From NCBI GenBank assembly GCA_025331565.1, contig JAFREQ010000153.1, positions 186,001 through 250,000 on the forward strand: a DNA stretch of 64,000 bases, read 5' to 3'. The position numbers and the translations under genes were made by a program. How positions within the stretch are numbered: position 1 is the first letter of the stretch; each line of letters starts with the position of its first letter. The stretch comes from Holacanthus passer (Eukaryota > Chordata > Actinopteri > Pomacanthidae). Positions 1 to 11,858 of this stretch are shown here, in pieces. Below the pieces are notes generated by a model that searched no databases, had not been told where the DNA came from, and worked only from the letters and a program-made list of their open reading frames with translations.

Positions 1-580
1 TTTTCATTTTTCCATACATTTACCCATCCATGTCTTATTTTTGCCATCACTTACATCTCTTGTTTCAGACCCGGTCCTTCCTGCCCCTGGTTACCTGCTC
101 CGCCCTAATGTGCTGCACCTGTGACTCGTTTATCCCACCTTTGAATGGATTTAGTCTCTTGTCTCCCCTTCCTTCTGTACAAGGTTGTCTTTGTCCCTTG
201 TGTTGAGTTCAAGCATTATTTCCTTCTGTAAGTTCTTTAGGTTTTTTGACTATTTTTGTTTGCCTGCTCTTGCCTGTGTACCAAACCATTTTTGAACTAG
301 TAACAATTTTTTGGGGAGGAGCTTGGCCTTGAGTGTGTCATGCATTTGAGTCCTATTGAGAATAAATATTAAATGTGTGGCCGCCTGACAAATACACTGA
401 TTACAGCCATGCACACCCTGTCATCATGAGTGTAATAATCTGTCTTCTTCCCTGCGCAGCACTCTTATTGCCTCCCACTTCTCTTTTCCACTCAGTTTCC
501 CTTTTGAAAATCCATCTGCCTGCACACAAATAGACACAGATGTCATGCTTTCACAACGATGAGGAGCATCTTCCTCTCAC
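1..580. other. adrm1 intron, with a retroelement-like tail at about 65-375
   Basis: I see no exon on either strand. The stretch from about 65 to 375 is pyrimidine-rich and ends in a motif ('catgcatttgagtcctattgag') followed by AATAAA-like sequence. This resembles the 3' ends or LTRs common in fish retroelements. No open frame supports an autonomous element, and the classification is tentative. Confidence 0.35.
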
Positions 581-697
581 CTGCATCCAGAAGAACAGTC
601 TCTTGGATCCAGCCTTGAACTTCAGCACATAGACACGTCCTGTGGTGCACTGGTTCACCCTCTTGAATTCACAGTCATCGGGGAAGATGATCAGGTC
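581..697 (-). CDS. adrm1: adrm1 coding exon 2 (residues 71-109)
   Basis: The acceptor CAG lies just above 697 and a GTGAGA donor follows 581, both read on the minus strand. The 39 codons start DLIIFPDDCEFKRV and end KRLFFWMQ, matching the ubiquitin-contacting loop and the core of the Pru domain. Confidence 0.93.
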
Positions 698-1806
698 CTG
701 GAACAGGAAAGGCACAACGTAAGACATTCAAGAGAGAGAGAGAGAGAGAGTGAGAAAGAGAGAGCAGGCAAAACACTCTGCCACAACAAATCATCATCAA
801 CCAATTACCGAAAGAGAAACCAAGGCAGCAACATCACTGCAGCTCTGAAATAAAGACACGGTCACCTTGCTTGCTCTGTGGTAGGCCAGCTGAATTAATT
901 CAATGTGTCAGCATTACTTGTATGAAAAACGCTTGTATGTACAAATGCAAAAAATGTTTTTTTTTTTTTTTAAATGACAAACTGAGGTGACAAGTCACTG
1001 CCACTACCGTGGGTTTCTTTGTTGTATTTGTGGAAAGTACAACATGGTAGTAAAAACTTCTGTCACACTGAGACGAAATGTGATCAGAGCAGCTCTCAAA
1101 GTATTTGCTGATTATTATCATATGAACACTTAGGAGCGACATAGTCGTTTAATACAAGTCTCCAAGGCACCATTAAATAAAAGTTCCAGTCTAATTCTAT
1201 CTGACTGGTCTGTTGGCTTAGTGGTCTTCTTGGATAAAAGGGTTGACATGTTACTCTTAAATTCTACTCAGCCACAGACCTGAAATCATCATATAAACAA
1301 TAAAGCACATGCATGGCTAGAATTATTCTATTCCCACTAGAGTCACTGATTTTTAAAAACAAGCAAAAGTTAACTTATTGCTTGCCAGTAAGTTTTTCAT
1401 AGCAGAGCAAAATACAACAAAGACCCAAACTGGGGATGCTGTTGTCCATGGTCAGGAACTCATAATTTGGTATATGTATACCCTGAGGGTTGAAAAATGG
1501 TTTCAAAATCTGGAGGTGTCATAAAAATGTTCACAAATACAACAACTAGTTTTCATGATACCACATAGAAAAAGTAATAAGTTCAAAGTGACTCACATCA
1601 TCAACATTCCCAGTGGTCCTGTCCTTCCAGCAGAAGTGAATCAGGGAGTCGTCGGACTGCTGGATGTACACTGTGCCCTTGCGTTTGTCTGGTGTCACTA
1701 CATTCCCCTTCAAGGTCATTTTACCAGCACGAAACTCAACCAGGTACTTGCTGGAGCTTCCCCGAGAGCCGCTCACCAAGCTTGGAAAGAGAGCTCCTGA
1801 CGACAT
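581..1806 (-). CDS. adrm1: Rpn13 / ADRM1 proteasomal ubiquitin receptor, 5' part of gene (partial)
   Basis: Two coding exons (1806-1597, then 697-581) encode the first 109 residues of ADRM1/Rpn13, a 19S proteasome subunit that binds ubiquitin and recruits the deubiquitinase UCH37. The translation starts MSSGALFPSLV and runs through the Pru (pleckstrin-like receptor for ubiquitin) domain. The stretch VYIQQSDDSLIHFCWKDRT and, after the splice, DLIIFPDD are near-identical to the human protein as I remember it. The ubiquitin-contact residues of the family (human Leu73, Phe76, Asp78, Asp79) are present at 72, 75, 77 and 78. The start is the ATG at 1806-1804, one residue shorter than human. Exon 1 is 210 nt and exon 2 is 117 nt, both phase 0. 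The gene continues off the left edge, so the remaining Pru strands, the linker and the UCH37-binding DEUBAD domain are not in view. It is divergent from dnajc5. Confidence 0.95.
698..1596 (-). other. adrm1 intron between coding exons 1 and 2
   Basis: The sequence is AT-rich. It holds a short GA tract at 730-750 and an oligo-T run at 957-971. I saw no exon or RNA gene in it. Confidence 0.7.
1597..1806 (-). CDS. adrm1: adrm1 coding exon 1 (residues 1-70)
   Basis: The exon begins with the ATG at 1806-1804 and ends after Asp70, followed by a GTGAGT donor read on the minus strand. The acceptor of the exon that carries it lies near 1828, leaving about 21 nt of 5' UTR in the same exon. It is 70 codons long and encodes the N-terminal tail and the first half of the Pru domain. 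Confidence 0.95.
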
Positions 1807-1938
1807 CTTTAGATCTCTTAAAGCAGCCTGAATACTGGAGGAAAATAAAGAGGTTTACAGGACCATACAGGCATTTTACTGTGGCATAATTATTAATGAT
1901 ATGAGTGACAAAACTACAAAAAAAGAAAGCATAAGCAG

Positions 1939-2008
1939 GAATATTTAGTGCTGTGAGGCCATTTCTATTTCTGTTGTAGAGAATACAAGAATTTATTTAT
2001 GAATTTGT
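1939..2008. repeat. Dispersed repeat, copy A
   Basis: This roughly 70 bp segment is clearly similar to 4125-4198. Both contain 'atatttagtg', then 'ccatttctatt', then 'ctgttgtag', and end in an A/T-rich 'atttatt-a-tgaatt' stretch. It is a pair of diverged copies of one mobile repeat on either side of the adrm1/dnajc5 divergent promoter region. Confidence 0.5.
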
Positions 2009-2068
2009 AGACAGGGACAGAAACGTACCACTTTTATACTCTCTTTACTTCACAGCATGTTATGTTGT

Positions 2069-2112
2069 AAATTTCCCCGTTGTGGGACTAATAAAGGAAT
2101 ATCTTATCTCCT
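2069..2112 (+). repeat. LINE/SINE-type 3' tail fragment
   Basis: The stretch 'aatttccccgttgtgggactaataaaggaatatcttatc' (given here in part) has the form of a very common fish retroposon tail: a CCCC/GGG hairpin, AATAAA-like sequence, then a tandem TCTTATC end. Only the tail is recognisable. Confidence 0.5.
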
Positions 2113-2685
2113 ATGATGGGAGTCTCACAGACACCAGGTTAACGTTAATGTCAAGTACAACCATCAAAACAAAGACAAACTCCTTGTACATGTAAGTGTT
2201 GGTCAATAAATAAATCTCAGTTAAATTTCAGCTACTTAATTTTGATACTTTAAGTTCCTCCACTGTTACTACAACCTTTAACATGAGCCACTACTGCAAC
2301 TAGTTTCACTTTTAACTGAAATAAAGAAACCTCTACTTTCTTCTGTCCTATTGCTTTGATTACAGTATGACATTTTGGCTAACAATGATAATAATAACAA
2401 TATAAGAAGTTACTAAGAAATAAATTCAACTAACTTTTCATTCTGAAGCAAGCAAGCACAAACTCAATGAGTTACATCGCATTAATCTACTGTATGCATG
2501 TTCGAGATTTAGCGTGGATTCGCAAACGATTTGTCACTTGATTTTTTATTCTTACAGCTTTTTTAATACAATATAATACTTTAAGCGTGATATTCGGCCG
2601 TGTTATTGCGGTCTGAGCCAGCTGAGCTTGGAGCAGTTCGTTTGTATCACAAAGATATTTTAAAACGACGCTAATAAAAGCAGCG

Positions 2686-2754
2686 GTTAGCCAGCTAGCT
2701 AACACTGACGTTAGCTGAACCGAGTTCTGACTGGCAGCCAATGCTAACGTTAGC
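2686..2754. promoter_or_regulatory. GTTAGC/GCTAAC motif cluster near the adrm1 start
   Basis: Within about 70 bp there are three GTTAGC and two GCTAAC hexamers (one hexamer and its reverse complement), one pair forming the palindrome GCTAACGTTAGC. It lies just inside adrm1 intron 1. Similar clusters mark the dnajc5 and tpd52l2 starts. The function is unknown. Confidence 0.4.
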
Positions 2755-2913
2755 CCATGACTTAGCTAAACCGACGAGCGACGGAAGCCAAATTTTATAA
2801 TTAATCTAAGCAGCTAAAGTCATTGAAAATGCCGCAACGACAGCCAACGTTGTACATTAGAGCCATTTGAGCAGCTTTATGTGAAACTGAACAAAACAAT
2901 CATCTTTGAATAC

Positions 2914-2990
2914 CTGAAGTTGTGTTGAAGAGTTGACCAAGAAGTTTTTCTTCTTCTCGTCGCTTTGCTAGTAACGAGACGGGCGTCTTC
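2914..2990 (-). other. adrm1: adrm1 5'-untranslated first exon (inferred)
   Basis: On the minus strand a CAG|GTA donor after 2914 closes a CpG-containing stretch. It is followed about 1.1 kb downstream by the acceptor at 1828 that leads into the ATG exon. The donor boundary is visible, but the 5' limit (the transcription start) is a guess. Confidence 0.55.
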
Positions 2991-4429
2991 TTCTTTGTGT
3001 TTGTGGCGAACTACAATATCAACTTTTAGGTGCATTACCGCCACCTTCTGAATTGGAGTGTGGCTCTGACAACAGAACCATTTTCCTCTGTTATTCTTTA
3101 TAAAATTTTAAATAAACCCCACATCCCCTGAGTTCAGTTGTAGTAATTACGTACTAAGTAGTAAGTACTAGTACTTCAAGTTTGATGTGATCTTTTTCCA
3201 GTCTGTTTTTGAGAGTCTGTGTTTCTTTTAGATTTTGTGGAAATGACCTGACCTTTAGTTTCTGTTGCCTCCTGCCACTTCTATTTCATTTCTGATTTGA
3301 ATATGCCTTTGACTTCAGCCTTAAAATAATTTACTGTCATATCTATGGCTAATTTTTTAGTTGCATATTTTGCATATTTGTGTGCCAGTTTGTTTCCCTC
3401 CACTTCTCTATGTGCTGGAATAAAGGATATAGTTTAAATTTGTCTGTAATAATGAAATACAATAGGTTTATTGAAAAATACCATATTTTATTGAACAATC
3501 TGATGCTTACTATGAAATCCATTTCTCCTCTCTGAGTTTCCCACACCATATCTCCATCTGTTCCTAGTATCCCATCTCATCCTTTTCCAGCCTCTGACCC
3601 TTTGTTGAAAAATTATACTTTCTTCACCATATTTCAAAACCAACTTCCATGTTGAGATGTTGGAGATGTGGGAGGCAAAATTGTTATCGGGAAGAGTGCA
3701 AGAAAGACAAAGAGCAAGCACAGTGTCTGCACTTTGAGGGAAATCACCATGTGAGGGTCAGCAAACTGTCCAAGAAGAATTAAGGAAATAAATGTGAGAT
3801 CATTGGAAATTTCCCCATTGTGGAATGAGTAATAATATGTAACCAGAGCAGGAAAGAAATGGAATTGATCAGAACATCTGCATGGACAAGAAAGGATTTT
3901 TGACCTTTATTGCCATAGTTGTAGTAAATTGTGCATTTGAAATACGGATGAAGTCAGAAAGGATGAAGATGGTGTCAGGAGATTAAAACTTGTGAACATA
4001 TCAGATAAAAATCTAGATGCTACACTGAGGGAAGGTTTGTGCCAAATTAGAAAACTGGGTCCTGGATTGTGGAATGGACTTTGTTGTGAGCTCCTCACGA
4101 GTAATAAAACTGGATAAAAGAAGGACATATTTAGTGTTGCTGGACCATTTCTATTACTGTTGTAGTGACGATCTGGATTTATTAGTGAATTGATTTATCA
4201 GTAAATCTGGAGAAGATCTGGATGCTGCACTGATGGAAGGATTTGCACCAACTGATCCACTGTGGTGAAAGGAATCACTTTGTTTGGACACTCAATAGTT
4301 TTTAAATGTAAGGCTGTTACACTCCAGTTGGTGACGATGATGCAAATCAAATGGATGCCATTCCCCTTAAACCTCAACAAAAGAAGAAGAAGGAAAACCG
4401 GAAGACGTCCGTGTTGACTTCCTGTTGTG
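2991..4429. other. Intergenic region between divergent adrm1 and dnajc5
   Basis: About 1.4 kb of AT-rich DNA with short uninformative reading frames only. It includes a retroposon-tail-like piece at about 3800-3830 and the dispersed repeat copy at 4125-4198. I see no coding exon. Confidence 0.6.
4125..4198. repeat. Dispersed repeat, copy B
   Basis: Diverged direct copy of the segment at 1939-2008, with shared blocks in the same order. I cannot assign the family. Confidence 0.5.
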
Positions 4430-4649
4430 TCGTGAGCGCGCCCTCTGTCATCGGGGACGAGCAGATTGACAGCTCGCCGCCCGCTGCTTTAGTTTAGCCG
4501 TTCTTAGCCGTTAGCGCTGGTTGTACGAGCGGTCGTTTGAATGGTTTAGCGGCGGAAAGCAGAACCTAACTGGGATGCGAGTGTTGTAAAACTGAGTCAC
4601 ACTTAACTTAAAAAAAACAGAAGCCACAGTGCGCGGGATTGAAAACAGG
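4430..4649 (+). other. dnajc5: dnajc5 promoter-proximal region and 5'-untranslated first exon (inferred)
   Basis: This is a CpG-rich island in AT-rich surroundings (gagcgcgccc, gctcgccgcccgc, tagcggcgg). It ends in a strong donor, AACAG|GTAAGA, at 4649/4650. No ATG-led frame of note lies in it. It is assigned as the first exon of dnajc5 because the coding exon's own acceptor at 20340 needs an upstream 5' UTR exon and no other gene lies between. The transcription start is not defined. Confidence 0.5.
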
Positions 4650-4664
4650 TAAGAGATGTACAGA

Positions 4665-4768
4665 GTTAGCCGGCGGGCTAACATTAGTCAGATTTGCTGC
4701 CCTTGGATTAGTTAGCGAGCTACGTGCTAGCTGCTTTATTCAAACCGGGAGCATCGGGCTAAGCTAAC
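4665..4768. promoter_or_regulatory. GTTAGC/GCTAAC motif cluster near the dnajc5 start
   Basis: GTTAGC occurs at 4665 and 4711, and GCTAAC at 4677 and 4763. A further GTTAGC lies at about 4510 inside the inferred first exon. The cluster sits immediately after the first donor site, as at adrm1 and tpd52l2. Confidence 0.4.
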
Positions 4769-6600
4769 CAACATGGATGCTGTGTGTTCCTTTGATGGAG
4801 ATTATCCGCTTTAACCCCGGTTTGATTCTCGAGCCGACCGGTATTTTCTAGTTCGGTTTCCAGTCACGAACCAGGAGCCCTGCAGGATATGAAGTGAAGG
4901 AGGGGGGGCAGGATCCCGGTTCAGGTCCAGGGGCTTCATGATTATTGAGGCTCCTAAAGTTGTTGAATAAAAACAGTGCGGACAGGACAGGATCAATCCG
5001 GATTTGTGATCTGAAGCCAAGTGAGGGGCTAAATGTGTTTTTGATCTGTCCTTGCACATGTTGGAGCGACAGGTGCAACCTCACATGCAAGTTGATTAAT
5101 AGCATGTCACCTAGATAGACAGTTGGAGAATGTGTAGGTAGGTAGTCTGAATTATTTCCATTGTGTTCTTCTGGGGTCGTTCCTATTATTGGTTTTATCA
5201 GCAGCTGATCTGAAATAGCAGAGCTGTTGGCTGTTTCTGTCCACATGTGATGTGTAAATATAGAGTGACAGGTTGTGTTTTAAACTGACTGTGTGGGAGA
5301 GTTCAGCCATGTTTATGACAGAAGATCTAGTAAAACATTTCATTATTATCATCCAGTAGCACCTTTGGCCACTTTGAGTCTATCATTAAGATCATATCAT
5401 CATATTTTCCTCTATTGTAAGTATGTGTTGGTTGCAGATCTTATGGAACAACACAGTGATGTTGCTGTAATGTGCTGTATCTGTGTAGTAGCTTCTGCTT
5501 TTAATAATCAGTTTTTTAAAGCAATCTGGTATTGATCCAGTGTTACTTAGATTCAGTGGCTGATTGTGGTAGCATGTCACTGAATATACTGCCAACCAGC
5601 AGGAGATTAAAAGTGGAATAAAATAAAATTAGTACAGAATCAGTATATAAAAACAGTAGTTTGACAACTGAAAAGCAGTTTGTCTATTTTTACATACCAT
5701 GATCAGCACTGTGATTAAGTTAAGCTTTTTGTATTAGAAATCTTCTGTGAAGAGCATTTTCTGCTTTTTAGTTGATTGTGAAGATTATTAATTAGTTTTA
5801 TACATAAATAAAGATAACTCATAAATACAATCATCTATGTAGTTTCATTCAGAGCATTTGCACACATTTTTGAAATTGTTTACTCCTGAAAATGACATGT
5901 ATGAAAAATGAATGAATGCTCTGATAACATATATAATATATGCTCTGATGCTCTGTAAAGAACTAGATATTGACGTCACTATAAACAATATATATGTATC
6001 TGTAGTGGTACACCTCAAATGACAGAGTACACAATCTCACAATAGCTATCCGTGTCCAGATACTGTACAAGCCTTTTTAGAGACGGCATTATCAGGGACA
6101 GAGCATCTCCAGCCACACAGGCAGACTGGGAAGGATTTTTATAGCTATTGTAGTTCAGCCTCCACCCACACTGAATTTAAAACCATGAGGAGTTTAAATG
6201 CATGATGCTTTCATTCATTAAGTGCTTAAATGATGCATAAATTCCATCAACTTCAGGGAATTATCCTTTGTGGTAAGTTATCTCTTAAAAATGTCGTATC
6301 TGAGTCAGCTTTATTTTACAGTGCATGTCCAGGAAACGTTTTACCAAATCGTATTATTTTTCTGAGTCAGCTGCTCTGTGTAAGGGGTGAGGGGAGACGC
6401 GTGATGGTGGGTAATGTCATCAGTACGAGCTCTGGTACAAGCAGTCATCAGTGACTCATACAAAAGCCAGTCACATCAAATCAGGTTACACCTAGATAAC
6501 AGACCAGTAGTAGGTCAGAGAGGGAGATTATCACTGCCGCCACACTGCAGCTGCACTGGGAACGAAATGTTCAGTTCACTGGTCATTTATTATAAATACT

Positions 6601-6795
6601 AGAGCTGCAAATAACATTTTTTTGTTATCAATTAATCTGCTATTTATTGTTTTGATCCATTGATTAAACACTTAGTTTATGAAAAGTCATGAAAATCTAT
6701 CACAGTTTCCCAGAGCTCAAAATGATGTCTTTGAATGTCTCATCGTGTCCAAAATTGAATTTGCAATGATATAAAGAGAGAAAAGAGAAAATGTT
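6601..6795 (+). mobile_element. hAT-like MITE fragment, copy 1
   Basis: It begins 'agagctgcaaataac', followed by AT-rich ATTAATC motifs, then 'cacagtttcccagagctc' and 'tttgcaatgatataaa'. These landmarks occur in this order in a very common teleost non-autonomous transposon with GGGCTGCAACTAA-type ends. The 3' end is degraded. Confidence 0.55.
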
Positions 6796-7367
6796 TAATT
6801 AGGATTTTTGCATTTATTTGTAGATTCTGTTTACCTGTTTTATTTGGCTTATTCTAAACTCTGTAACCTCAGCTGTGTTGCAGTCTAATAGTTTCTTGTC
6901 ACAGTGTCTCTGCTGTGACCCTTGAAAACCTAAAATTATCCCCCAGCTGGGATTCCTGGCTCACTGGTATTTGGTATTGATATTTCTATCCCCAAATAGA
7001 AGGTTGACAGAGCTCGTACTCAGTGTCTGACATTAGAATAAAAAAGAGTTGTTGTAGACGACTGCAGGATCTGAGGTTTACAGAACCACTTGATTCATGA
7101 TTGATTGATTCTCATCCAACCCAATTAATGAGAGAGAGAGACCAGCCCACAATATATATTATTCTTATTATACAGTGATATGCATATACTCATATCCTGC
7201 TATCTTTCGGCACTTACATTTTTCAAAGTTTCATTGGATGCAGAGTCTTTCTCAGAAGAGTCATTCAACAGATTCACCGAGGGGTGAAAACTGTTGATGT
7301 ACTTCTGCACTGCTTGTTCCAGCCTCTCAAATCCGACTATATGTTGCTTTTCTCTACTTCAAGTCTT

Positions 7368-7535
7368 TGTAAATTGAATATTTTTTGGCTTTTGAATTGT
7401 TCGTTGGACGAAACAAGCAATTTGAAGTGTGGGCTCTGATTTTTTTGACATCACAGATTAAAAGATTAATTTATTAATTGAGAAAATGTTTGGCAGGCTA
7501 TTAATAATTGGCTGTGCTAATCTTTCCTAGTTGTG
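7368..7535 (-). mobile_element. hAT-like MITE fragment, copy 2 (inverted)
   Basis: The reverse complement carries the same landmarks as copy 1 (a GGGCTCT-like block, 'caaattgcttgtttcgtcc', then 'aatattcaatttac'). The plus strand ends in 'agattaaaagattaatttattaattgag'-type sequence. It could be the other half of the copy at 6601 or a separate insertion. Confidence 0.5.
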
Positions 7536-8771
7536 TGGTGTAAGAAATCAAAGAGTCAGATACATTTTACTTGTCAGTGTGAAATAATTTTAGTGTATTT
7601 GTTTGGTTAGTAGTAAACTGTTAGAAACAGTATAGTTAACTGCTGAGTTAGTGACAGTTGAGTGTGACATTTCTGAACGGCAGTGCATGTAAACAGGAAG
7701 TGGATCTGGTATAATCTTATTTTTATAATCAAGTTGGTGACTTAATAGATATTTATAGTTTAGTTTAATTAGTTCATCTTTGCAGTTATTTTCTCTATTT
7801 TAGAGGTGTTGCTTGATCCCATTGACATTCACTTGAATTAAACTAGGCTAAATTCAAACACGTCAAACTGCCTGTAGAGACACAAGAAAACCATTCCTTA
7901 GTTTGTCTAACTGTAACTAATGGAAATGGTAAAACTACCCCTGTAGTTTACCATCTCCCAGTGTGTGTCACCCTTCAGAGAAAGCACAGATCTCCTAAAG
8001 GAAAAACACTGTTTCCCCTTTGAATGAGAGATTGCAGCTACTGATAGCTGCAGGTCATGAGTCTTGCATGAGCGTGTCCTTTAGACAAGATGGTGACCTG
8101 TCCTGTCATCATAAGTCACATTGCTCTGTCAAATATTCACCTTCAGTTTCGCTTCTTCTGTGAGTTTGCACTTTCTTCCTCATTCTTTCCCACCCTGAAC
8201 CAATCCTTCTTTCTTTCTATCAGTCCATCTCTGTCTACCTCTGTCGCTCCATGTTCATCGCTCAGACTCCCCCACCCTGTTTGTCTCTGTCATTCCTCTC
8301 CTCCCTCTCCGATCTCTGACAGAGATTCGACGTAGATTGGTTCTGGCGGATCATGGATGTGCTCTGCAGTGTTTCTGTTCCTCGGTGAAATCACCTCATA
8401 ATGAACAGCGTGATAAGAGAAGCTGTGATGTGCAAGTTTCACAGTAGACTTGTTAATTAAGACACAGTTTGTCCAGGGACCCTATTTGATCAAGATTAAA
8501 ACAGAACACTATTTTTAACAGTGCTGGTTTCACAGTTACAGCTGAGTTAACTGGAAGAACCACAGTCTTCTTTTAACGAACTCTACTAGAGCTTGAGTTA
8601 ATTAACTAGACTTGTTCTTAGTAATGTAAATATAAATTGAACTTTATTTGACAGCAGACACTGATGGTTTCCCTGAAGTGATGAGTAGAAATTTATTTGA
8701 TTAGAAAATGTAACTCTGCTCAGTGATCATCACATAATAGTTTTAGTTATTTATCTAGTAAATATACAAGG

Positions 8772-8960
8772 CCTGCAAACAACCATTATTTTCATTATTG
8801 ATTTATCTGTTGAATATTTTCCCTGATTAATCGATTAGTCATCTCATCATAGTGAAAAGTACCAAATATATTTTCTCAGGGGACATCTTCACACTCAAAG
8901 TCCCAAACCTTTTTCTCTCATTATATGACTTAAACCATCATATCAAAATTGTGGGTGGCT
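8772..8960 (+). mobile_element. hAT-like MITE fragment, copy 3
   Basis: It starts 'gcctgcaaacaaccattatt', then 'cctgattaatcgattagtc', then 'cacactcaaagtcccaaac', the same order of blocks as the other copies. The ends are degraded and no target duplication is seen. Confidence 0.5.
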
Positions 8961-9306
8961 AATTTTCTGTCAGTAAATTAATCATTTACTAAACTAAATT
9001 CACCACTAAACTGTGCCAAACATTTACAGATTCCAACTTTACAAATGAATACTGTTGCAGTGAGTGGCGTGTATAGTACAGCATGTGCACACCCAGTTTG
9101 CCCAGTGAACCTTTGCAGAGTCCAGTTCATTACTTATAATGTTTTCTCCTGCACTGTTAGCATGTGTGTGTCCATTGAGAAAGCTCATGCACGAATGCCG
9201 ACAGACAGCTGATTGGACATTAGCTAATGAATTGGATTGGCCTTTTTGCATCACAGCACCCCTGTGGCAGGATGCAGAGACTGATGGGAAAGCAGTTTGT
9301 GAAGAG

Positions 9307-9332
9307 GTGTGTGTGTGTGTGTGTGTGTGTGT
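9307..9332. repeat. (GT)n microsatellite
   Basis: About 26 bp of GT in dnajc5 intron 1, sense orientation. Confidence 0.95.
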
Positions 9333-10318
9333 CTAATTTGTATATAGCTAACCTTTGCTCCGAATGATGGCCATGTCTGCACTCAGCTTGATTTTGTATC
9401 TGTGTTCTTCGAAGAAGCTCAACCTCAGTTTTATTTTCTCATGCTCAGCTGTCCCAAGCATAACAAGTGCTGACTGTCAAATGGCAACATGATTCTCCTG
9501 ACAAGCCAAAGGTAACTTGACTTGTAGTTTTGCTTTGAAGATGTTTTATTACTGAACCAAGAGACTTCATCAAGATGCCTTTAACAAAGCACTTCTGCAC
9601 ACAGTCTGTCCTGAATGACTGAGAATCGTCATGGACAAATCAATGCCACATTACCCACAACACTTTGTATTTTGGGCTTGTTCCCTGTTATCATGTGGGC
9701 TGACTTTACTCCAAACAAACCACGACACAGTTCTATTGGAATAGTATGAACATTCCTAACATAGCATAGTCACATATCCATCTTGATATCATCTTCGGTT
9801 GACAGAGAAACTGAGGTAGCAGTCGCCTCAATGTTGTTCATGACGATTAAGGAAACAGGCCAAGTTTTTATTTCTGTAATCTGACAACCAGTGCAGCCAC
9901 TTCGATCTCATCCACACTTGTGACCATTTTGGTGACTTTTTTTTTGCAGCCATTTTTGGGCTGTGGCACATGAAGAAGACATTCCTCATATAAAGCTGAT
10001 TGGTTCAGGTTTCTTTTTCCAACATGGGGAAACATAGCAAGTTTTAACAAGTGGCTGGTGATTTTCTGGGAGATTGCTTGCTCCAACAAGGAATGTCTTT
10101 GTTCTCACCCGGACAAATGAAAAAGAGGAAAATTAGTTTTATAAATCTTACAAAGCATTCTTGTTTTAATCTACACTGGTGGTAAAAAGTAATATGCATC
10201 AGTGGTTCGTTTCAGCTGCCTGACATGCATATTTGTGGCAGCTGTGTTTACTGTGTCAGTATCACATTGAGGTTGCATTATCATCTACTGATTGTCAGGC
10301 AGGAAAGGCGGCAGGGCT

Positions 10319-10339
10319 GCGTGCGCGCGTGTGTGTGTG

Positions 10340-10380
<41 letters not shown>
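10319..10380. repeat. (GT)n microsatellite with GC interruptions
   Basis: About 62 bp, with GCGCGC near the left end and one GC interruption; sense-strand GT in dnajc5 intron 1. Confidence 0.95.
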
Positions 10381-10383
<3 letters not shown>

Positions 10384-10490
10384 TAACCTGAAGCCACACA
10401 CTCTTACAATCAAGAATCACTACCTGACTTTTGTCTCTGTGTTTGTTTATCTGCCTGAAGCCTCATTTTCATTTTAGTCTCATAGCTAAG

Positions 10491-10943
10491 GCTGCAACTA
10501 ATGATTATTTTTATTATCAATTAGTCTTCCGATTATTTTCTTGAGTAATCAATTAATTTCTCTATAAAATGTCAGAAAGACACAGAAAAGCATTAAATTC
10601 TTACATTTGAAAAGCTGCAACAATTCTAACCTCAAGACATCAGTGAAGTGAATAGTCAAATCATATGAATATGATATGTACTTTGTGTGTCCTTCCGTCT
10701 GTCACTTTGTCTTGTCTTCTCTCATGCCTGCAGGGCTGCAGCTTTAACTTTCATTTTTGATTGTTTGTCCTCTTATTTCAGTTCATTGTTTAATCCATAA
10801 AACAGCATAAATAATGAGTCACGTACATCAGATATGTCCAACAAATCTTATTTAAATTTACAATGATTTGAAACAATGAAAAATCATCTCATTTTGGAAG
10901 CTGAAATGTTCAGCAATTAGTTGATTGTAAGAATTCTCAGCTC
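10491..10943 (+). mobile_element. hAT-like MITE, copy 4 (most complete)
   Basis: It starts 'ggctgcaactaatgattatt' and contains 'aaaatgtcagaaag', 'cttacatttgaaaagctg', 'atttacaatgatttgaaac' and 'cagcaattagttgattgtaag', ending in 'ctcagctct', which is roughly complementary to its start. A stretch at about 10680-10745 with a second 'gggctgcagc' suggests a nested or duplicated piece. Confidence 0.55.
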
Positions 10944-11858
10944 TTTCTTCAGCATGTGCTCGTCTGTCTGTTCTCTCTTTCAAGTGATATCATTAAGAAT
11001 CTGGTATGAGGCCTGTGAGCAAGTAAATGACTCAGTCTGGTGTTTGTGAAAGCATTTTGACTCCATTATGAGAGCCACATTGATAACAGCAGACAGGACG
11101 GTGGTTGAATTCTCAGAAGACCACTCAAAGATTAATATCTGAGCTGTGAGAGAGGAGCTGAAGAGGATGTTAGAGTGTGTAACCTGCAGTATAAACCGCT
11201 GAGCTAGTTAATGTTTCCTTGATAACGCTGGATAATACAGCCACCTCACTCTGTTTGTTAAATGAGCAGTGTCTGTCTTCTATTTGCTAAAGACTTTTTA
11301 ATGCATTTTTGTGAAATGCATGAGCCTGTAAATTCATGAAATGTCGTAATTCAATAATTAATGATCCCTGTGTAGTACTAATGCCCTCTGAATAGGACTA
11401 AACAGGGGGAAAGGAGGAGAAACATGGAAGAGAAGTGTAAATGACACTCAGAGGAAAGATGGTTTTTGGAAATGGAGCAGGAAAAGAAGATAGAGTTGAG
11501 AGATGGACAGGGAATAAAAATATGGCAAGAAGAGGGGATGGAGAGAAAATATCATCCGAGAAAGAGAGATGAAGAGATGGGGTGACACGTGAATGAGGAA
11601 GTGATGACAAAAGTGTAGAGGGGAAAGAGGAAGAAGGGAGGGGTGGAGGAAAGTGTGATGATAGCAGGAGTGATGGAGGAGAAGTGTAAGATGGATATGA
11701 ACTGGAGAGGAGAAAGGAAAACTGAAAGGGAAAGATTGACACAATGACGGTGAGAGAAAACAGATTGGAGGGAGGCGGCAGCTTTATTTTCATCTAAAAT
11801 GACACAAAGATAAAATGGGAATCTGGTGTATCTTCCTCAGCTGGAGAGCAAAATGATT

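Larger units (their letters stand above)
1828..2913 (-). other. adrm1 intron 1
   Basis: This separates the untranslated exon from the ATG exon. It holds copies of dispersed repeats (1939-2008 and 2069-2112) and the GTTAGC/GCTAAC cluster at 2686-2754, close to the start of the gene. Confidence 0.6.

Noticed and set aside
4848..5246. 132-residue minus-strand frame just after the dnajc5 first exon
   Set aside because: Mixed composition, no recognisable domain, no splice partners; chance frame in a GC-richer stretch.
11398..11793. 131-residue minus-strand frame
   Set aside because: Purine-rich low-complexity DNA gives an Ser/Phe/Pro frame. No homology-like blocks and no exon signals.
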